This document shows, piece by piece, positions 43,365 to 52,446 of a stretch of 64,000 bases of DNA. A program made the translations under genes and the position numbers. The stretch spans positions 45,843-109,842 of the forward strand of contig JALHNT010000024.1 of assembly GCA_022843385.1 (NCBI GenBank), written 5' to 3'. The DNA comes from Anaerolineae bacterium (GTDB taxonomy: Bacteria > Chloroflexota > Anaerolineae > Aggregatilineales > Phototrophicaceae). Position 1 is the stretch's first letter, and each line of letters starts with the position of its first letter. The notes below the pieces were generated by a model. That model made no database searches and was not told where the DNA came from. It saw only the letters and a program-made list of their open reading frames with translations.

Positions 43365-44741
43365 ATGAACTCACGATTTTTGAGTGGCCTGTGGCTACTG
43401 CTGGCGCTCGGTGCCTTGATCTTCGGGCTGCAAGCCGGGCCAACTGTCACCGAAGCAACCCCCGCTGGCACAACCGTCCTGGCACCGACCGCCTGGATCA
43501 TCCCGGCGCTGGTCATCATCCTCGGCCTGACAGGACTCAACCTGGTATCAGCGGATCGTCCCGTCGTGCTGGCGCGACTCCTGCGCAGATTACGTGAACG
43601 TCCAGCCCTGTTCTGGTTCGTCATCCTGCTCTATCTCACGCTGGCAGTCGGCTGGTGGGTCTACCGCGCCCAGCCAACCAACGGCCGTCTACTCACGCCG
43701 CTGGAGCTGTGCTATCTGTGCGCGGCGGGCTGGCTGTTCGTCTTCCTCATCGGCTACGATATGACCTCGCCGACGCTGCGGACGATGGGCGGCAAGCTGG
43801 CGACCAGCAAGGCCACCGGCCTGCTGTTGATGTTGACGACGGCGCTGGTCATCTTCTGGGGGGCCGAGGCTTATCTGCGGATTTTCTATATCACCACCGA
43901 CGCCTACGGCTTCACCGCCATGAATTACTGGTGGTATCAGAACTTCTATTTCAAAGACCTCAACTCACTCGGCTACCGCGATTATGAGCCGCTGCCGGAT
44001 GAGCCGGGTATCACCCGGATCGCCATCGTCGGCGACTCATTCACCGCCGGGCATGGCATCAGCAACATCGATGAGACCTTCCCGCAAGCGCTGGAGAAGC
44101 TGCTGGGGCAGGGGTACGACGTGAACACGGTGGCGCAGTCGGGCTGGGACAGCATCGACCACACCGCCTGGTTGAATGCTTATTACGAGAACATCGCCCC
44201 GCGCCAGCCGCAGGTCGTGGTGCTGTCGTATTATCTCAACGACATCGACTACCTGCTGACCGGCGAGGCCGACCCCAACACCGCCTTCGACTTCCTCGAT
44301 CTGAACACCCCCGGCGGCTGGTTCGTGCTGAACTTCTTCGTGCCGAATTACATCTACTACAACATCGCCCAGTTCACCCAGCCGGCGCGCAACACCAACT
44401 TCACCGACCGGCTCATCCGCGCCCATCAGGACGACGCCATCTGGGCGCAGCATGAACCCTACTTGCAACAGTTCCACCAGTGGTGCGCCGACCATGACGC
44501 CCGCCTGATCGTGATGCTCTGGCCGCAGTTGGCCGCCATCCCGCAGTCGCAGGTGGCGCTCCAGCGCGTGAGTGATTTCTTCGCGGCTCAGTCTAATACC
44601 ACCGTGGTGAACCTCAGCCCGCTGCTGGAAGCCTATCCGACGCGCGACCTGCTGGTGAACCGCTTCGACTCGCATCCAAGTGTGCTGGCGAACCGCATCG
44701 CCGCCGAAGCTCTGTATGAGACGATCCGGGCAGGGGAGTAG
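43365..44741 (+). CDS. Membrane-bound SGNH/GDSL-like hydrolase
   Basis: 458 residues. Four hydrophobic segments occupy residues about 6-24, 42-60, 86-104 and 112-130, with another at about 148-170, followed by a soluble domain. That domain has block I IAIVGDSFTAGHG (Ser nucleophile in GDS) and a C-terminal block V RFDSHPSVLANR (D-x-H), and VVVLSYYLNDIDY for the Gly/Asn oxyanion blocks. Such proteins are often acyl-esterases on surface glycans or lipids. The domain most likely faces outward. Ten bases before the ATG is a weak ribosome site. Confidence 0.78.
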   Translation: MNSRFLSGLWLLLALGALIFGLQAGPTVTEATPAGTTVLAPTAWIIPALVIILGLTGLNLVSADRPVVLARLLRRLRERPALFWFVILLYLTLAVGWWVYRAQPTNGRLLTPLELCYLCAAGWLFVFLIGYDMTSPTLRTMGGKLATSKATGLLLMLTTALVIFWGAEAYLRIFYITTDAYGFTAMNYWWYQNFYFKDLNSLGYRDYEPLPDEPGITRIAIVGDSFTAGHGISNIDETFPQALEKLLGQGYDVNTVAQSGWDSIDHTAWLNAYYENIAPRQPQVVVLSYYLNDIDYLLTGEADPNTAFDFLDLNTPGGWFVLNFFVPNYIYYNIAQFTQPARNTNFTDRLIRAHQDDAIWAQHEPYLQQFHQWCADHDARLIVMLWPQLAAIPQSQVALQRVSDFFAAQSNTTVVNLSPLLEAYPTRDLLVNRFDSHPSVLANRIAAEALYETIRAGE

Positions 44742-44845
44742 GAAGCAGTCGCAAGGGTCTATTGTCATAAGGCCAACCGATTGGTCAAGTGCGGTGCCGC
44801 CGTTACAATTGAGTCATCTTCATGTCTGCCAGGGAGATCAATCTC

Positions 44846-45850
44846 ATGGAATATCGCTTTTTAGGAAAAACAGGCTTGCGCGTCAGTGAACTCTGCCTGG
44901 GTGCGATGACCTTCGGTTGGACAACCAGCCCGGCGGACAGCCATCACTTTCTGAACCGCTTTGTGGAAGCGGGCGGAAATTTCATCGATACAGCTGATGT
45001 GTATGCGGGAGGGAAATCCGAGGATATTGTTGGCGAATGGCTGAAGGATCAACCGCGTGAGCCGTTGGTCATCGCCACCAAAGTCCGTTTTGCCACCGGA
45101 CAGAAGCCCAATGAAATTGGCCTCAGTCGGAAACACATTCTCGCGGGAATCGAAAGCAGTCTGAATCGGCTTAGAACCGATTACATTGACCTGTATCAGG
45201 TACACTGCTGGGATGACGGCACACCGTTGGAGGAAACCCTCAGTACACTGAACAGCCTGGTTGAAAGTGGCAAGGTACGCTATGTGGGCGTGAGCAACTA
45301 TTGTGGCTGGCAGTTACAGAAGGCCATTGACCTCAGCCGCCAGATGGGATGGGAACCCTTTGTCTGCCTGCAACCGCTTTACAATCTCCTGGATCGTGAC
45401 GTGGAATGGGAACTGGTGCCGGTATGCCTGAATGAAGGTCTGGGGATCATCCCCTGGAGTCCCCTGCGCGGTGGTTGGCTTGGCGGGGCCTATCACCGGG
45501 GCATGACCAGCCCGCCAGCCGGGACGCGTGTCGAAATGGCCGAGAATCGGGGATGGGGCGAAACCTTCACTGGGTATGCCACCGAACATACCTGGAACCT
45601 GCTGGATGTGCTGGGTGAAATCGCCAACGAGACGCAAAAAACCCCGGCTCAGGTCGCACTGCGCTGGCTGTTGCAGCGCCCCGGCGTCACGGCTCCAATC
45701 ATCGCGGCTCGGATTGAACGGCATCTGGATGACAACCTGGGTGCGTGTGGCTGGGAACTGAGCCTGGAGCAGATGGCGCGCCTGACCAGCGCCAGCGACA
45801 AACCGCTGCCTTATCCCTATGAGACGCTTGTCCGCAATCGACGCCGTTAG
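44846..45850 (+). CDS. Aldo/keto reductase
   Basis: 334 residues from ATG 44846, after AGGGAG. The catalytic tetrad is visible: D48 and Y53 ([14 protein letters not shown]), K79 (VIATKVRF) and H120 (LYQVHCWD). [11 protein letters not shown] and the [12 protein letters not shown] segment are typical of the AKR11-14-like group using NADPH. Length is standard. Physiological substrate unknown; relatives reduce aldehydes or sugars. It converges with a phosphoesterase gene. Confidence 0.94.
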   Translation: MEYRFLGKTGLRVSELCLGAMTFGWTTSPADSHHFLNRFVEAGGNFIDTADVYAGGKSEDIVGEWLKDQPREPLVIATKVRFATGQKPNEIGLSRKHILAGIESSLNRLRTDYIDLYQVHCWDDGTPLEETLSTLNSLVESGKVRYVGVSNYCGWQLQKAIDLSRQMGWEPFVCLQPLYNLLDRDVEWELVPVCLNEGLGIIPWSPLRGGWLGGAYHRGMTSPPAGTRVEMAENRGWGETFTGYATEHTWNLLDVLGEIANETQKTPAQVALRWLLQRPGVTAPIIAARIERHLDDNLGACGWELSLEQMARLTSASDKPLPYPYETLVRNRRR

Positions 45851-45867
45851 ACTGCTTTTTCTGGTGT

Positions 45868-46722
45868 TCAGGATAGATATGGCTTGAACACCGGCGAGTT
45901 GTTGAGCGCCGGTTCCATGACTGAGACCAGCGCCGGGTCGGATTGCAGCGTCGTCATGATGTCGGCGACCGAGATGTAGGCCTGTTCGCCCGCCCAACAG
46001 CGGCGCATCATCGGCATGAATAACTCGCGCCACCAGTCCGGGTCAACTGTGTTGAGGCGCTGCGTCAGCCAGTGCCACTCGGTCTCCAGTGCTGGTTCGA
46101 GGATCGACTCGCTGAAACGGGCATAAGCGGTGTGGAAACCCTCGCGTACATCAATCTCATCGCGGAAGGACTGCTGCGGCTGGTCGAGGTCGATGTGTCG
46201 CACCTGGGGAGGCTGACCGCGCCGCAGATGCAACCGGGCCACCGTGCGGACTTTCTGGCGCATGGTGAAGCTGCTGGGGGCAATCGCGCCGGGGTTGATG
46301 AGCCAGACGCCATCATGCAGCGTCACCATCGGGATATGGGTGTGTCCGAAGACGACGATGCGCGACTCGTGTTCCAGCCCGAACTGAGCGCGCCGCGCCA
46401 GCTTGGGTCCCCAGCGATCATCCCTGCGGCTCTCCATCTCAGCGACGCGATCCGGGTAATGGGCATGGGTCAGTACAACGCGGTTCCCCGCCGCCGTGAT
46501 CGTTTGTAAGTAGGGCAGGGCGCGGGCCGTAGCCGGGTCGGCCTCATCGTTGCCATGCACCGCGACCACCGGCGCGATGCGGCTGAGGGCATCCAGCACC
46601 CACAGCTCACCGACATCGCCGGCGTGGAGAATCAGATCAACTCCGGCGAAGGCCTGGAAGACCGTCTCCGGCAGCTTGGGGCAGCGCTCCGGCATATGGG
46701 TGTCGGCGATCAGTCCGATCAT
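45868..46722 (-). CDS. Calcineurin-like metallophosphoesterase with C-terminal extension
   Basis: 284 residues from ATG 46722 (MIGLIADTHMPE); a GTG at 46749 is an alternative. The metal blocks are ADTHMPE, HAGDVGE, HGNDE, THAH and FGHTHIP, followed by LINPGA. This is the YfcE/MJ0936 class, about 160-180 residues long in the minimal enzyme. About 100 extra residues at the C-terminus (EFHTAYARFSESILEPALET-like helices) are not part of the family core and are of unknown role. Confidence 0.87.
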   Translation of the reverse strand: MIGLIADTHMPERCPKLPETVFQAFAGVDLILHAGDVGELWVLDALSRIAPVVAVHGNDEADPATARALPYLQTITAAGNRVVLTHAHYPDRVAEMESRRDDRWGPKLARRAQFGLEHESRIVVFGHTHIPMVTLHDGVWLINPGAIAPSSFTMRQKVRTVARLHLRRGQPPQVRHIDLDQPQQSFRDEIDVREGFHTAYARFSESILEPALETEWHWLTQRLNTVDPDWWRELFMPMMRRCWAGEQAYISVADIMTTLQSDPALVSVMEPALNNSPVFKPYLS

Positions 46723-46801
46723 GGCATCGTTGGGGTTTCCGGTTGGCACGGTGGCTTAACTTTCGCAACAGTTTTGCAAACATGATGACTGGCATTATAG
46801 C

Positions 46802-47068
46802 CTAATCTGCATCGGGCAGAGTGATCGCTTCCAGATGAATCAGATAGGCCAGTGCTTCATCCGCTGTGCTGCCGCACATTTCCGGGTGCGCGCGTAGACG
46901 AACGCACACCGCCGGGCGTTCTGGCAGGCCAAACAGCTTGCAACGATTGTCCTCGGTCAGTTGGATACAGCGGACACCCGCTGGTTTGCCCTCTGGCATT
47001 CCGGGAATCGGGGACGAGATCGACGGGGCGATGCAGCAGGCACCACAGCCGACGCGACACTCAAACAT
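46802..47068 (-). CDS. YkgJ-family Cys-cluster protein
   Basis: 88 residues from ATG 47068 ([20 protein letters not shown]); an upstream GTG (47095) is less like the family start. The Cys pattern C-x-x-x-C-G-A-C-C ... VRCIQL ... [15 protein letters not shown] matches YkgJ/COG0727 proteins, predicted to bind Zn2+ or an Fe-S cluster. Function is unknown even in E. coli. Confidence 0.87.
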   Translation of the reverse strand: MFECRVGCGACCIAPSISSPIPGMPEGKPAGVRCIQLTEDNRCKLFGLPERPAVCVRLRAHPEMCGSTADEALAYLIHLEAITLPDAD

Positions 47069-47360
47069 CGGCGAAGAGATCGGCAATAGGAACACTTGCC
47101 GGACTGTGTGGGATCATTACGAACCCCGTCCGTTGAACTGACTGATTACGTTCAAGACACATTACAAGTTGTCGCATTTTAACCGTCAGTCGGTTAACTT
47201 CGTTGAAATGAGCATGAAGTGTTGCCAGTAGTCATCCAAACTCCATCGCACTTGCTCGAATCCAGCCCGAACAGGGCGGAAAACCTTCCCGCAACAAACA
47301 CCAGCACCCACCTTTATCTCGTAGTCTCTTTCTTTACAAACCCTCTCTACCAACTCAGAA
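47069..47360. other. Intergenic region, 292 bp, no gene seen
   Basis: It separates the YkgJ-like gene from the 3' end of the SH3 gene, both leftward. Open frames on either strand lack ribosome sites and recognisable similarity. Confidence 0.45.
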
Positions 47361-47383
47361 GCGACGGCTACCTTAGCCGTCGC
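47361..47383. terminator. Perfect hairpin at the end of the SH3 gene
   Basis: GCGACGGCTA (47361-47370) and TAGCCGTCGC (47374-47383) form a 10-bp stem with a 3-nt loop, overlapping the stop codon of the leftward gene. No T run follows, so it may protect the 3' end instead of acting as a classical terminator. Confidence 0.55.
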
Positions 47384-48734
47384 GATTCGGGTCGGGGAAG
47401 GCGTTGCCGAAAGAGCCGGGCGGCGTGGTCGGTTCTGGCGGTGCGGGCTGCGGCGGCACATTGTAATCAATCGGCAGGGCATCGATGACTGATTGGGTTT
47501 GCAGCGTAATCAGCGCCAGCCAGCCCTGCACCCCGTTGAAATCGACCTTGACCCAGGGGCTGTAGGGACTGCGCGCCAGCAGCGTGACCTTCGCACCATC
47601 CGGCACGAGTGTGACCACACCAAACGCCACATCGGGCGCATTGCGCATGTTGACTCCTGCCGGGGCGACGACGGTGGCAACGCGTCCCAGGTCGCCGTAG
47701 CGCTGTGGCGGCAGGGGGGTGGCTTCGTAGACGGCGCTGATAGTGCCGAGATTCTGGGTGAGCAGGTTGGCGAACATCCAGCCAGTCTCGCCGCTGTCCA
47801 ACCGGACGTGATACCAGTCGCCGTTGGGGTTGCGCCCCAGCACGCTCAGGATTTGTCCGGGCGGCACCTGGACGATCACGCCGGCGTCGGTGCTGGGGGC
47901 GACGCGCAGATTGACCGCGCCATCGGTCTGCACGAAGCCGGGCTGCGGCAGGATGATCGGGCGATCCAGCAGGGCAACCGGCAGGTTGAACACCAAGGCC
48001 TGATCGAGCGGCTGGGGCGGAGCGGGTGGCGCAATCGGCGCACCCAGATTGCCGGGGCTGTAACTGACGATCACTTCCTGTCCCGGGCGCACGACCTGCT
48101 GCTGACCGGCGGCGTAAATGCCGGAGACGCCGGAGAGCGATGAAAAGATGGTGGCGGAGTCACCTTCGGTCTGAATCAGCAGCGTGCCGCCGAGCGTGAC
48201 CGAGACGCCGTTGATGGCGATGTTGGCGGGTTGGCCGAAAGGAGCCTGGATGATATAGGCGCTGCGCGGCACCGCGCCACAGCTTGAGACGTTGGAGCCG
48301 GTCTGGACGATGGTAGATTGCCAGGCGGGGAAGTCCGGCGGTGTGATGTTCCAAATGGTAACATTGCCGATCATCAGGCCGGTGTAACGCACGGGCGCAT
48401 CCGGCCGCAACCAGACCAAACCACCGGTACCGCCTTCCGCCGAGACCGAGCTGGTGCGGATGGCCTGCACCACGCCAACTTCGACCAATGAGCCGATGGG
48501 GCTGAGGGCATTGCTGACCGCGCCCGCCGGTTCGACCTGAGGCGCAGCACCGCCATTGCAGAAAAAGCCGACCGGCCCGCCAATGCAGGCATCGCTGGCG
48601 GCTGTCCAGATGGCTTCCAACACCGGCGCACAGTTGGCGCTGCTGACTGCGGTGGTATCCTGGGCGTTAATCCCGGCGCTGCCGATCAGTCCGATCAGCA
48701 CGGCGATGAGAAGCGCCCCTATTCCTTTCGTCAT
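47373..48734 (-). CDS. Secreted protein with two bacterial SH3 domains
   Basis: 453 residues from ATG 48734. A signal peptide (GIGALLIAVLIGLIGSAGI, then NAQ) is followed by a beta-rich region of about 250 residues with four Cys, then two SH3b domains: VNLRVAPSTDAGVIVQVPPG with GDWYHVRLDSGETGWMF, and VNMRNAPDVAFGVVTLVPDG with WVKVDFNGVQGWL. A Pro-rich tail ends the chain. SH3b domains bind cell-wall peptides, which suggests surface retention. The N-terminal half is unassigned. Confidence 0.82.
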   Translation of the reverse strand: MTKGIGALLIAVLIGLIGSAGINAQDTTAVSSANCAPVLEAIWTAASDACIGGPVGFFCNGGAAPQVEPAGAVSNALSPIGSLVEVGVVQAIRTSSVSAEGGTGGLVWLRPDAPVRYTGLMIGNVTIWNITPPDFPAWQSTIVQTGSNVSSCGAVPRSAYIIQAPFGQPANIAINGVSVTLGGTLLIQTEGDSATIFSSLSGVSGIYAAGQQQVVRPGQEVIVSYSPGNLGAPIAPPAPPQPLDQALVFNLPVALLDRPIILPQPGFVQTDGAVNLRVAPSTDAGVIVQVPPGQILSVLGRNPNGDWYHVRLDSGETGWMFANLLTQNLGTISAVYEATPLPPQRYGDLGRVATVVAPAGVNMRNAPDVAFGVVTLVPDGAKVTLLARSPYSPWVKVDFNGVQGWLALITLQTQSVIDALPIDYNVPPQPAPPEPTTPPGSFGNAFPDPNRDG

Positions 48735-48850
48735 AGCCACACCCTGCCTGTATCCGCTTACGACTGCCCCCATTGTACCAGAGCCGTATCCAGAGCAAGC
48801 CAAGATGTGATAGACTCTTTGTAGAATCTAACCAACGAGTTGAATAACCT

Positions 48851-49321
48851 GTGACTGCTTTGCTGCCTGATAATCCGCCGGTGATGCTGCTGGCGGCGTT
48901 TTCTGATGCATTCCCTGATCTTGCGGTGCAGTGGATCATCCGCGCTCCGGGTCGGGAGATGTGGATCGCTGCCGCCCGCGCTGAAGACGAATCGTTCACG
49001 CTGGCCGCGCCTGAACTGGAGGTGCGCACGACCTTCAACCTCCAGAGCGCCAAACAAAAACTGACGGTGCTGCGCCGGCCGCTGCCGCGCTGGGCGCATT
49101 ATCCCGCCGGGGTGACGCTGCTGCTCTCCCGCGATGGGCTGGATGTGATCGGCTTGCAGATGGTGATTATGGGGGAAGAGCCGCCGGGGCCGCGCTTCGA
49201 TTACGGCGTCGGTCTGGCCTTCGCTGCCCTGTGGCACGAGCTGTATGAGATGCCCTACACCATCGACAGCCTGATCGACCTGGTAGACCGCGCCCGCCGC
49301 GAGTACGTCGATGCGAAGTGA
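48851..49321 (+). CDS. Degenerate galactokinase N-terminal half (pseudo-GHMP-kinase)
   Basis: 156 residues from GTG 48851. Aligned by eye with E. coli GalK: AFSDAFPD then IIRAPGREMWIAAARAEDES matches AF..., I-x-A-P-G-R-V-N-L-I-G-E-H-T-D-Y; RWAHYPAGVTLLL matches W-A-N-Y-V-R-G-V; GLDVIGLQMVIMGEEPPG matches the G-V-D-M-V-I-S-G-x-V-P region, and RRPRREYVD-like RARREYVD matches the A-E-N-x-F-V-G. The sugar-binding G-E-H-T-D-Y reads AAARAED, and the ATP loop G-A-G-L-S-S-S-A reads GPRFDYGV, so no catalysis is expected. The protein stops where the second domain would begin. The frame is intact, which suggests a kept regulatory or structural role. The alignment is by eye; a structural match is needed. 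Confidence 0.5.
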   Translation: MTALLPDNPPVMLLAAFSDAFPDLAVQWIIRAPGREMWIAAARAEDESFTLAAPELEVRTTFNLQSAKQKLTVLRRPLPRWAHYPAGVTLLLSRDGLDVIGLQMVIMGEEPPGPRFDYGVGLAFAALWHELYEMPYTIDSLIDLVDRARREYVDAK

Positions 49322-49403
49322 GGGGCAGCCGGTTATGGTTGGATTGGGTAACGTCAAATGGTAGCTGACGGCTATGAAGTCGTTATATGACTGGAGATAG
49401 CGA

Positions 49404-49811
49404 TTGCCAGCCAGAGATCGTTGTGAGCCTCAAGTCATACAAGCTCTGCAAAAAGATGGCTGGACACTGGTCAGTCAACCTTTTTCGATACGTGTAAGTC
49501 GTGTCGAAAACGCTTTAGCTGACCTCAGCTTCAGGCGTGATGAAACAACCGTGATCGTTATTGAGGTGAAGTGCTTCGATGGGATTCGTCCATTGCAGGA
49601 CGAGCTTTACCACGCTGTAGGGCAGTACATCTTTTATCGGAATGCCATGCGATTGGTTGGATTGAACCTTCCACTCTTTCTGACGGTACCGCTTGAAGTT
49701 TATCAAACATTTTTTCAGCGACAGACTGTGCAAGCCGTGATACAAGAGGCTAAAATACAGATCATCGTGGTTGATATTGACCGTGAGGAGATCGACCAAT
49801 GGATAACCTGA
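49404..49811 (+). CDS. xisH: XisH-family protein
   Basis: 135 residues from TTG 49404, with GGAG seven bases upstream; MPARD is the family's conserved start. IVIEVKCF carries the E-x-K core of the PD-(D/E)XK-like fold, and AVGQYIFYRNAMR and FLTVPLEVYQTFF are XisH landmarks. In heterocyst-forming cyanobacteria XisH and XisI are needed with XisF for excision of the fdxN element; here no recombinase is nearby. The gene overlaps xisI by 13 bp. Most homologues occur in cyanobacteria and Chloroflexota as stand-alone pairs of unknown role. Confidence 0.88.
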   Translation: MPARDRCEPQVIQALQKDGWTLVSQPFSIRVSRVENALADLSFRRDETTVIVIEVKCFDGIRPLQDELYHAVGQYIFYRNAMRLVGLNLPLFLTVPLEVYQTFFQRQTVQAVIQEAKIQIIVVDIDREEIDQWIT

Positions 49812-50119
49812 AGCAACTCCTGCGAGAAGAGGTGGCCTGGTACGCCGGCAGTGGCCGGGGCGCAAATGTCATCCTGTTTCCGCTGCTGGATGATGAACAC
49901 CAGACCTACAGCGTGACGGCGGTGGATTATCCCGTGCGCCATGATATCCCGCTGGTGTTGGTGCTGGCGCGGATTGTGGGTGACATCATTGTGATTCAGG
50001 AAGACAACACCAGCAAACCATTGGTCAATGCCTTGCTCGAACGGGGCATTCCCCGCGATCGTATTGTGCTGGCTTATCAGGGCGAACCCATCCCGGATGC
50101 CGAACGGTTCGCGTTGTAG
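49799..50119 (+). CDS. xisI: XisI-family protein
   Basis: 106 residues. MDNLKQLLREEVAWYAG, the YSVTAVDYPVRHD strand and IIVIQEDNTSKPLVNALLER, then GIPRDRIVLAYQGE, follow the XisI family closely. It overlaps xisH and would be translationally coupled. The partnership suggests the two proteins bind each other. Confidence 0.88.
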   Translation: MDNLKQLLREEVAWYAGSGRGANVILFPLLDDEHQTYSVTAVDYPVRHDIPLVLVLARIVGDIIVIQEDNTSKPLVNALLERGIPRDRIVLAYQGEPIPDAERFAL

Positions 50120-50194
50120 TCAATCGCGCCAGTTGTCATTGTCGGATGCGCCGTGAGTATGTCAATGTGAAGTGAGGAGGGAGATGGCTCGCCG

Positions 50195-50554
50195 TCAACC
50201 CAATGCCGGACGCAGGCCGCGCTGAACGGCAATCTTCAGGGCTTCGGCTTTGCGAACCATCCCCTGACGATAGATTGTGAGGAGATGATCCAACTCCAGT
50301 TTTTCGTCAGGGGTTAGCATCCCTTCCCGCTGACCGCCCAGCAAGTGGCTCAAACGCGCCTGCTGCTCGTCGGGCATCTGCATCTGGCTCAATGCTAACA
50401 CCCGTTCATCAGAGAGCGAGTCAAGCGGTATCTGTGCCGCATAGCGCTCCAGCCATTCCTGAAGCACGGCTGGCAGCTCGCGCTGAGTTTGTTGGGCGAT
50501 GCTGCGGGCATCCTGTTCGATGGCTTCCGGTATCTCCAGCGTCACCTGTATCAT
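50195..50554 (-). CDS. Antitoxin-like protein (orphan)
   Basis: 119 residues. The start MIQVTLEIPEAIEQDARSIA is ribbon-helix-helix-like, and QARLSHLLGGQREGMLTPDE then KLELDHLLTIYRQGMVRKAE form a helical C-terminal part. Similar single proteins are common in cyanobacteria and Chloroflexota beside toxins, but no toxin gene is adjacent here, and the leftward neighbour (XisI) is convergent. A GAGGGAG site precedes the ATG. Function unknown; DNA-binding antitoxin is an inference. Confidence 0.5.
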   Translation of the reverse strand: MIQVTLEIPEAIEQDARSIAQQTQRELPAVLQEWLERYAAQIPLDSLSDERVLALSQMQMPDEQQARLSHLLGGQREGMLTPDEKLELDHLLTIYRQGMVRKAEALKIAVQRGLRPALG

Positions 50555-50595
50555 GGGCTGATTCTCCCTCTATCAACCGTAGCATAGCTTCTCTA

Positions 50596-52182
50596 TTATC
50601 CCGGCCTGCCGCGCAGCGCCCGCGCCAGCCTGACCAGCGGACTGATGATGCCTTTTCGCAGCCCCCGCGCCAGCCCTTCGATCAGACGGGCGGTGATCTC
50701 CGGCGGAGGGGGTTGCAGAATCGGGTAAGGTTCGGCGTCATAAGCCCGCAGCACGGCGTTGGCAGCAGCGATGGCCGTGACGCAGCTTCGTTCCATCCAC
50801 AGCGAAGGCGAGTCATAACCGATCCAGTCACCGCAGGCGTGCAGGTTCGGCCAGGGCGTTTGCACATGCAGACAGTCCGCCGTTGGCACACGGAAGGCGG
50901 TATGCACCCGGCTGTTGCGTCGCAGCGTCCCATACACATAGCTGCCGCGCAGTTCGGGGAAGGCGCGCTGCACTTCATCAACACAGCGGATCAGCAGAAC
51001 GTTTTCCGGCTGCTCCATCACGTCATCGCGGGCGTAGAGATGCATCTCGATGGCGCTGCCGCCGGTCACCGCGTGCCACTCCCGAAAATCGTCGTAGAGC
51101 CGGTGCATCCAGAAGAAGTTATCCGGCAGGAAGTCGCCGGTGAACATACCAGCCGCCGTGCCGGGGCGGGGGGCTTTACTGAACCACAACCGCGCCGTGC
51201 CATTGCGCACCGCGCCGGGGAAGCGCATCCGGTTCACCTCGGCTGCCAGATCCGGACTGTTTTGCAGCAGCATCGCCGCACCGGGGGCATGAGTCGCCAG
51301 GATGACCTGCCGCGCCAGCAGCGACCGATTGCCACCCCGTGTCGAGTCATGGACGACGATGCGCCACGACTCCCCATCCGCACCGCGCTCCAGCCGTTGG
51401 GCTTCGGCCCCACCATAGAAGTCACCTTCATGCTGGCGGATGAAATCGATGAACGGCTGGATCACATCGGCATGGGCGTTGCCGGGCAGGTAGGCCATCT
51501 CCCACGAGTCGCGGCGCAGCATGGTGTAGAAGCGTACAGCGGCGATCATGCCGGTCAGGGTGATGTCTTCTTTGGGGGCGGCCAGCAGGTTGACGCCGAC
51601 GCCGGTGAAGGTGGCGCGCAGGTTGGGCGTCCAGCCGCGAAAGTATTCATCCATCATCAGCCCGTCGAGCGCGATGCCCTCGCGGATTGGGTCGAGGCTG
51701 AGCGTCCACAGGATGCTCAACAGGAAGCCAGGCAGCGACAGGAAATCGAGCGGCGTGATCGTCGTCCAGAAGCGCGGGCGGAACAACAGGCTCAGATAAT
51801 GGAAGGGCGCGGGTATCCAGCCGTGCCGCACCAGATTGCCGGCCTCGACCACGCGCACCTCGCGCCGCCAGCGGTTGATCCATTCTTCGCCCTGCGACGA
51901 TTGCAAGGCGATGGGGAGGAAGCGCTCCAGCGTCGCCCGCATGTTGACGTAGCCGCCCCACAGGGCATGGATGCCGTGTTCGGAGGGGAAGGCCCAGTCC
52001 CGTCCCTGATAGGTGAAGCTATCAGGATCGCCGCCGGACAGCCGCCCGCCCGGCCACAACCGATCGGGTTCGAGTATAAGGGGTGGGATGCCCCGCGCCG
52101 CCAGATGGGCCGCCGCTGTCAGTCCGGCCAGCCCGCCGCCAATAATCACTACCGGGAAAAGGTCATCGTTGTTGGTGTTCAT
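50596..52182 (-). CDS. FAD-dependent amine-oxidase-type oxidoreductase (CrtU/phytoene desaturase-like)
   Basis: 528 residues. The FAD-binding Rossmann motif VVIIGGGLAGLTAAAHLAAR is followed by GGRLSG; the C-terminal FAD block is LHACGDWIGYDSPSLWMERS, which is typical of carotenoid desaturase-like and isorenieratene synthase (CrtU)-like enzymes. The substrate cavity region has several hydrophobic stretches (LDFLSLPGFLLSILWTLSL). A carotenoid role is possible but no other carotenoid genes are in the window except a CrtC-like lipocalin 38 kb away. Confidence 0.82.
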   Translation of the reverse strand: MNTNNDDLFPVVIIGGGLAGLTAAAHLAARGIPPLILEPDRLWPGGRLSGGDPDSFTYQGRDWAFPSEHGIHALWGGYVNMRATLERFLPIALQSSQGEEWINRWRREVRVVEAGNLVRHGWIPAPFHYLSLLFRPRFWTTITPLDFLSLPGFLLSILWTLSLDPIREGIALDGLMMDEYFRGWTPNLRATFTGVGVNLLAAPKEDITLTGMIAAVRFYTMLRRDSWEMAYLPGNAHADVIQPFIDFIRQHEGDFYGGAEAQRLERGADGESWRIVVHDSTRGGNRSLLARQVILATHAPGAAMLLQNSPDLAAEVNRMRFPGAVRNGTARLWFSKAPRPGTAAGMFTGDFLPDNFFWMHRLYDDFREWHAVTGGSAIEMHLYARDDVMEQPENVLLIRCVDEVQRAFPELRGSYVYGTLRRNSRVHTAFRVPTADCLHVQTPWPNLHACGDWIGYDSPSLWMERSCVTAIAAANAVLRAYDAEPYPILQPPPPEITARLIEGLARGLRKGIISPLVRLARALRGRPG

Positions 52183-52187
52183 GTTCC

Positions 52188-52406
52188 CTATAGTAAGGTC
52201 AAACCGGCGAAGAGCAAAGCGGCGAGTTGTTCATGGTCTGGGGCAGATGGCTGGACGATATTGAGGATTGCGGCAATTCCAGAGAAATCGTTGTCCAGAT
52301 GCTCCCTTACCGCTCGCTTAAGCTGCTTGGTTGAGGGAGAAGGGGAGCAACTTCCCCTCCACACAGCGGGAGCTGTACAGAGGGGCGGGTTGATTGGGGA
52401 AAACAA
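52188..52406 (-). CDS. Possible small ORF ahead of the oxidoreductase
   Basis: 72 codons ending 5 bp before the oxidoreductase start. Its second half (KQLKRAVREHLDNDFSGIAA) looks like an amphipathic helix, while the first part resembles translated G/C-rich repeat (CSPSPSTK). It has no clear ribosome site. It may be noncoding. Confidence 0.2.
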   Translation of the reverse strand: MFSPINPPLCTAPAVWRGSCSPSPSTKQLKRAVREHLDNDFSGIAAILNIVQPSAPDHEQLAALLFAGLTLL

Positions 52407-52446
52407 AACTCAGCAACAACCTCAGATTCAGGCAGAAGCTCGAGGA

